From the NCBI GenBank assembly GCA_944321125.1, contig CALUKD010000002.1, forward strand, positions 248,001 to 312,000: a DNA stretch of 64,000 nt. The letters are read 5' to 3'. Shown one piece after another: positions 60,629 through 64,000 of this stretch (the stretch's first letter is position 1; every line of letters starts with the position of its first letter). A program made the translations under genes and the position numbers. The stretch comes from Candidatus Butyricimonas faecavium. Its GTDB lineage: Bacteria; Bacteroidota; Bacteroidia; Bacteroidales; Marinifilaceae. The notes under the pieces were generated by a model. The model was not told the origin of the DNA. It saw only the letters and a program-made list of their open reading frames with translations, and did no database searches.

Positions 60629-61492
60629 TCACAGATACGTTTCCATTTTGTCTTTTTTATCAATATAGTTGGAGAAGCGAAATTCCGGCATGCCGAGGGC
60701 CATGGCTGCATGAATTGTGCCGTTTATTCCTAGCGTGCTAGCAAGTGTCCCCTTGTTTTCTTGGTGGATAGCGGTACAGACAAATCCCATGTAGAATTGG
60801 CTCACCCCTAAACATTCTGCCATAAGCGATCCATTTTGGTAAGCCAAGTTCGCATCGGCACTTCCGAAACGACTGGTCTTAGGTGTATGGATAAACAAGG
60901 CGGCAGTAGCTCCTCGGAGAATCATGTCATGGCCGTTGGTGTACTCTCTGTTTAAACGGTCGAACACGGGCAGGTAGCGGTAAGCATCCGGTATAATCCG
61001 TTCTAAGATAGGTTTTAATATGGGGTTCTTCAATTTCTTGGCTGCCGAGTTAAACACGTCCAGAGTGAAGCGGCTGATTGTGGCCAATTGCTTTGGATCG
61101 GTTACCAATGTGAAGTGTACTTGTTGCATATTACTTGCCGTGGGTGCACGATGGGCGGCTTCGATAATTTGTTCCAGCATTTCCCGAGGTATCGGTCGAG
61201 TAGAAAATGCCCTGTTGGAACGACGAGCTTTACATACGAGCATCATCTGTTCGGGGGTAGGGTAATCACTGTATTTGAACGAGTGTACCTTCTCTGGTGG
61301 AAATTCGGAATGGAGTACGGAGCTGGTAGGACATACGGCCACACAATGCCCACACACGATACAGTTTTCTACATTTTGTACTTTCACCGCAGAACCTTTT
61401 GTTTCCTGTGTGATGATTTGTGAAGGGCATACCCGTGCACATTTACCGCATTTGATACAGGTTCCTGTGTTGATACTTAATTTCCCATCCAT
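60629..61492 (-). CDS. Ferredoxin-nitroreductase fusion protein
   Basis: A 287-residue flavoprotein with two N-terminal 4Fe-4S clusters (CIKCGKCARVCP and CIVCGHCVAVCP, about 12-55) joined to a nitroreductase domain (about 85-270; CKARRSNRAFSTRPIP, AHRAPTASNMQQVHF). The clusters probably hand electrons to the FMN. Such proteins are common in anaerobes and can reduce nitro groups or quinones; the true substrate is unknown. It diverges from the YdcF-like gene, with overlapping promoter boxes between them. Confidence 0.9.
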   Translation of the reverse strand: MDGKLSINTGTCIKCGKCARVCPSQIITQETKGSAVKVQNVENCIVCGHCVAVCPTSSVLHSEFPPEKVHSFKYSDYPTPEQMMLVCKARRSNRAFSTRPIPREMLEQIIEAAHRAPTASNMQQVHFTLVTDPKQLATISRFTLDVFNSAAKKLKNPILKPILERIIPDAYRYLPVFDRLNREYTNGHDMILRGATAALFIHTPKTSRFGSADANLAYQNGSLMAECLGVSQFYMGFVCTAIHQENKGTLASTLGINGTIHAAMALGMPEFRFSNYIDKKDKMETYL

Positions 61493-61536
61493 GATTCTGT
61501 CATTTTGCCTGTGTTAATAATATCTTGTCTTGTCTA

Positions 61537-61544
61537 CAAAAATA
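61537..61544 (-). promoter_or_regulatory. -7 box of the ferredoxin-nitroreductase gene
   Basis: TATTTTTG on the minus strand, 45 bases before the start codon. Confidence 0.45.
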
Positions 61545-61556
61545 GCGAATATTCTT

Positions 61557-61564
61557 TAACTTTG
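61557..61564 (+). promoter_or_regulatory. -7 box of the YdcF-like gene
   Basis: TAACTTTG, 31 bases before the start codon, and only 12 bases from the divergent box at 61537. Confidence 0.5.
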
Positions 61565-61595
61565 GAAGCATAAATTTAAACTAATTGAGTATTGT

Positions 61596-62093
61596 ATGAA
61601 ACGGATTATTTTGACCTTGGGTGCACCGAATGATGAACAAGGAAACTTGAGTCCGATGGCGGAGGATCGTCTTGAGTGTACATTGGGGCTTTATCTTCAT
61701 AATGACAATGTGAAAATTCTTTGTACCGGGGGATTTGGTGAATCCTTTAATACGGCAAATTATCCTCATGCTTATTATTCAAAACGTTTTTTAATCGAAC
61801 GAGGAGTAAGGGAAAATGATTTTCTTGAACTTGCATTGACCTCGAATACGGTAGAAGACTTTCGGGTGTCAAAGCCTATTATTGAGCGGGAAAGGCCGGA
61901 TTTGTTGTTGATTGTTACTTCTGACTTTCACATGGAACGTGTGAAAGTGTTACATGATCTTATTTTGAATTATCCTCATGTGTTTTTTATCCCGGCAAAA
62001 TCAAGTTTGTCGGGAGAAGAACTGGCTCCTTTGGTTTTACACGAGAAGCTTGCCGTCAAAAGTTTATGGGATCGGGATTTTAAACTGTATTAG
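61596..62093 (+). CDS. YdcF/DUF218-like protein
   Basis: A 165-residue protein of the DUF218 fold. [22 protein letters not shown] at the start, CTGGFGE in the middle and [10 protein letters not shown] near the C-terminus are family motifs (usual pattern LG...R, lsGG, vTs.fH..R). Most family members are membrane-linked and implicated in envelope metabolism; this one lacks a membrane segment, so it is a soluble variant. Function unknown. tRNA-Ser follows 79 bases later. Confidence 0.8.
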   Translation: MKRIILTLGAPNDEQGNLSPMAEDRLECTLGLYLHNDNVKILCTGGFGESFNTANYPHAYYSKRFLIERGVRENDFLELALTSNTVEDFRVSKPIIERERPDLLLIVTSDFHMERVKVLHDLILNYPHVFFIPAKSSLSGEELAPLVLHEKLAVKSLWDRDFKLY

Positions 62094-62131
62094 TTGGATT
62101 GGATATTTTTGAGAAAAAACAAATTCATTCT

Positions 62132-62161
62132 TTTGTGTATTTAAATTTTCCTTTATCTTTG
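62132..62161 (+). promoter_or_regulatory. Promoter of tRNA-Ser
   Basis: TTTG (62132-62135), 18 bases, TATCTTTG (62154-62161), 11 bases before the tRNA. Confidence 0.8.
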
Positions 62162-62172
62162 CATCCGCATTT

Positions 62173-62260
62173 GGAGAGGTGGCAGAGTGGTCGATTGCGG
62201 CGGTCTTGAAAACCGTTGTACTGCGAGGTACCGGGGGTTCGAATCCCTCTCTCTCCGCCA
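62173..62260 (+). tRNA. tRNA-Ser (TGA)
   Basis: An 85-base class II tRNA plus an encoded CCA (62258-62260). Acceptor stem GGAGAGG/TCTCTCC, anticodon loop CTTGAAA (anticodon TGA), long variable arm and GGTTCGAATCC T loop. Confidence 0.95.
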
Positions 62261-62292
62261 AATACAACTGAAAATTAGTTGATTACAGATTT

Positions 62293-62333
62293 AACGCCCA
62301 ATCTTATATCTAATGTAAAGTTGGGTGTTTTTA
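62293..62333 (+). terminator. Terminator after tRNA-Ser
   Basis: AACGCCCAA (62293-62301) pairs with TTGGGTGTT (62321-62329), with one G-T pair, followed by T-rich sequence. Confidence 0.75.
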
Positions 62334-62386
62334 TTTCATTCAAGCTTTGCTTTTTTATTGGGCGATTCAATTTTTATATTATCAGT

Positions 62387-62809
62387 ATGACTAAAAATAT
62401 TAATTATATCTTTTTATTTGCACGTGTTGCTATTGCTTTGGGATTCTTGTCTGCCGTGGCGGATCGTTTTGGAATATGGACTCTGTTGCTGGGAAGTGAA
62501 AATGTCGTTTGGGGTAATATGGAAAGTTTTACCGCTTATACCGGAGTGCTATTGCCTTGGGTACCTAAGTCTTTCTTGCCATTATTTGCATGGACGGCTA
62601 CGATTGCGGAAATTGTTCTTGGTGTGTTGTTACTAATTGGTTTCCAAAAACGTTTGGTAGCCCTTGTTAGCGGTATCTTATTGTTAACCTTTGCTTTGGC
62701 TATGGTAACTGCACTGAATGTAAAAGCACCATTTGATTACAGTGTTTTTGCTGCGGCTGCTTGTGCATTTTTACTTTATAAAGAAAACGACTCTAAAGTA
62801 GGTAAATAA
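62387..62809 (+). CDS. DoxX-family membrane protein
   Basis: A 140-residue integral membrane protein with four hydrophobic helices. Start at ATG 62387 (MTKNINYIFLFARVAIALGF) is preferred; the longer frame from 62279 runs through the tRNA terminator. The pattern of RVAIALGFLSAVADRFG, TGVLLPWVPKSFLP, EIVLGVLLLIGF fits the DoxX/DoxD-like group, members of which are linked to quinone or thiol redox reactions. No further assignment is possible. Confidence 0.75.
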   Translation: MTKNINYIFLFARVAIALGFLSAVADRFGIWTLLLGSENVVWGNMESFTAYTGVLLPWVPKSFLPLFAWTATIAEIVLGVLLLIGFQKRLVALVSGILLLTFALAMVTALNVKAPFDYSVFAAAACAFLLYKENDSKVGK

Positions 62810-63224
62810 ATTGGGTATTTGTATCCTTGGGTATTTATCCAATGGATAAAGGCGTGAAACGTTGTCTGTAGGGGGAAGGAGTTGTTTGCAAACGGATGTT
62901 TAGCAGAGGACTATGGTTGGAGAATCATTTAATAGGGGGGGGCGAAGAGGTTATCTCCATTGTAGAAGGAGAGGTACATTTCGAAACACGGGAGAAAATG
63001 TTGCCAATTTATTAAATTTGTGATAATAATGAATATGTTTTTTTATTTGTTGATTAATAGCGAGATATATTGTGATGATATTAAAAAATAATCAATAAAA
63101 AGCTTTTTTTATCTATCAATAGGCGAATGTTATTTATTGGGTTTTGGTAAAAGTCACTTTTCAAAACCTGGTGTTTTTTTAATGTGATAAAATAATTGTA
63201 CCTTCGTACACTTATTGGCGTTTT
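62810..63224. other. Gap before the sigma-54 activator
   Basis: No confident gene. A 39-codon open stretch at 62896-63015 (MFSRGLWLENHLIGGGEEV ... ) contains a run of eight G and could be the end of a lost gene. The remainder is AT-rich. A possible -7 box TACCTTCG lies near 63198-63205. Confidence 0.5.
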
Positions 63225-64000
63225 ATGAATAAAGTTCTGATTATAGACGATGAGAATCAATTAAGGGGATTATTATCCCGGATCATAGGGCTGGAGGGAT
63301 ATGAAGTCTTCCAGGCGGATTCCTGCAAGAGTGGGTTAAAACAACTGGCTTTGTATGACCCGGACGTAGTGTTGTGTGATGTGCGTTTGCCGGATGGAAA
63401 TGGAGTGGAGTTAATTGCGGAGATTAAACGAGTGAAACCGTTGGTGGAAGTAATTATGCTGACAGCTCACGGGAATATTCCTGACGGGGTTCAAGCGATT
63501 AAGAATGGGGCGTTCGACTATCTCACGAAAGGGGATGATAATAACCGAATTATTCCGTTGATCAGTCGGGCTATGGATCAGGTGTCAAAAGCTAAGCAAG
63601 AGTGTCAGGTCGGAGAACCCATGGGACGGGAGTACTCGTTTGATACAATCTTGGGGAATTCAACGGCAATCCGGGAGGCTGTTGCACTGGCGAAGAAAGT
63701 TGCCGTGACAGATGTTCCTGTGCTGTTGACGGGGGAAACCGGAACAGGGAAAGAGGTGTTTGCTCAGGCAATTCATCGGAATAGTGATCGGGCTAAAAAA
63801 TCTTTTGTGGCAGTGAATTGTGCGGTTTTCAGCAAGGAGTTGCTGGAGAGCGAGATGTTTGGCCATAAGGCAGGTTCCTTTACGGGTGCATTGAAAGATA
63901 AAAAAGGATTGTTTGAAGAGGCAAATCATGGTACAATATTCTTGGATGAGATTGGGGAAATGGCATTTGATTTACAAGCAAAGTTGTTGCGAATTCTGGA
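63225..64000 (+). CDS. NtrC-family sigma-54-dependent response regulator (cut by window end)
   Basis: The frame starts at ATG 63225 (MNKVLIIDDENQLRGLL) and is open to the last base, so 258 residues are visible. A receiver domain (1-120) has the phospho-acceptor Asp52 in LCDVRLPDG. The AAA+ domain (about 145 on) has Walker A GETGTGKE (170-177), the sigma-54 contact loop as GSFTGA (217-222) rather than GAFTGA, and Walker B FLDEIGEM. The helix-turn-helix is beyond the window. A kinase partner is not in the window unless the degenerate kinase at 57535 is linked. Confidence 0.95.
   Translation, partial: MNKVLIIDDENQLRGLLSRIIGLEGYEVFQADSCKSGLKQLALYDPDVVLCDVRLPDGNGVELIAEIKRVKPLVEVIMLTAHGNIPDGVQAIKNGAFDYLTKGDDNNRIIPLISRAMDQVSKAKQECQVGEPMGREYSFDTILGNSTAIREAVALAKKVAVTDVPVLLTGETGTGKEVFAQAIHRNSDRAKKSFVAVNCAVFSKELLESEMFGHKAGSFTGALKDKKGLFEEANHGTIFLDEIGEMAFDLQAKLLRIL

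Noticed and set aside
62896-63015. Small protein gene of 39 codons
   Set aside because: It contains a G8 run, has no recognisable family and no promoter; kept only as a note in the gap description.

Overview
The window reads as chromosomal DNA of a gut-type member of the Bacteroidales. The evidence is the SusC/SusD pairs with FecR/ECF-sigma regulators, lipoproteins with short lipoboxes, promoters with the Bacteroidetes -7 box TAnnTTTG, fimbrillin genes and a moderately AT-rich composition. Many FecR-SusCD-TlpA loci together with a GABA/glutaminase cluster remind me of Odoribacteraceae such as Butyricimonas. That genus guess is an inference and was not tested.

Layout. 1-11.4 kb: the tail of a FecR anti-sigma factor and an operon of SusC, SusD, DUF4843 lipoprotein, PKD-like lipoprotein, TlpA thioredoxin and S9 peptidase. 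11.8-12.0 kb: tRNA-Gly and tRNA-Tyr (minus). 12.2-21.5 kb: housekeeping genes (tag, a SagB-like nitroreductase, a 2-hydroxyacid dehydrogenase, tsaD, tamB-like, rocD). 21.9-31.4 kb: a second, complete ECF sigma-FecR-SusC-SusD-TlpA-TlpA locus with hairpins between modules. 31.6-38.3 kb: Nramp transporter, Ca/Na antiporter, and two paralogous AMP-forming acyl-CoA ligases around a DUF4251 gene. 38.5-45.3 kb: pentapeptide protein, glutamate decarboxylase, cold-shock protein, an ion channel, glutaminase and glutamate/GABA antiporter, which together form an acid-resistance/GABA module. 45.5-47.9 kb: an MFS transporter and a THUMP-like methyltransferase.

48.15-55.8 kb is the most interesting part. 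A tyrosine recombinase lies upstream of a fimbrial operon (OmpA/DUF3575 protein, DUF5119 lipoprotein, fimbrillin, large fimbrillin with a lectin/FISUMP-like C-terminus). Between recombinase and operon is a 149-bp segment bounded by perfect 20-bp inverted repeats. Its best promoter points away from the operon in this sequence, so it looks like a phase switch caught OFF. The whole recombinase-fimbria unit is bracketed by a second pair of imperfect inverted repeats about 7.6 kb apart.

56.1-60.6 kb looks eroded: a frameshifted EamA transporter, a histidine kinase without its phospho-acceptor histidine, a frameshifted small GNAT gene, and long gaps. The window closes with a sugar O-acetyltransferase, a ferredoxin-nitroreductase, a YdcF-like protein, tRNA-Ser, a DoxX-like protein and the start of an NtrC-type sigma-54 activator cut by the window edge.

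All assignments come from reading the sequence and from family knowledge. No database search was run.
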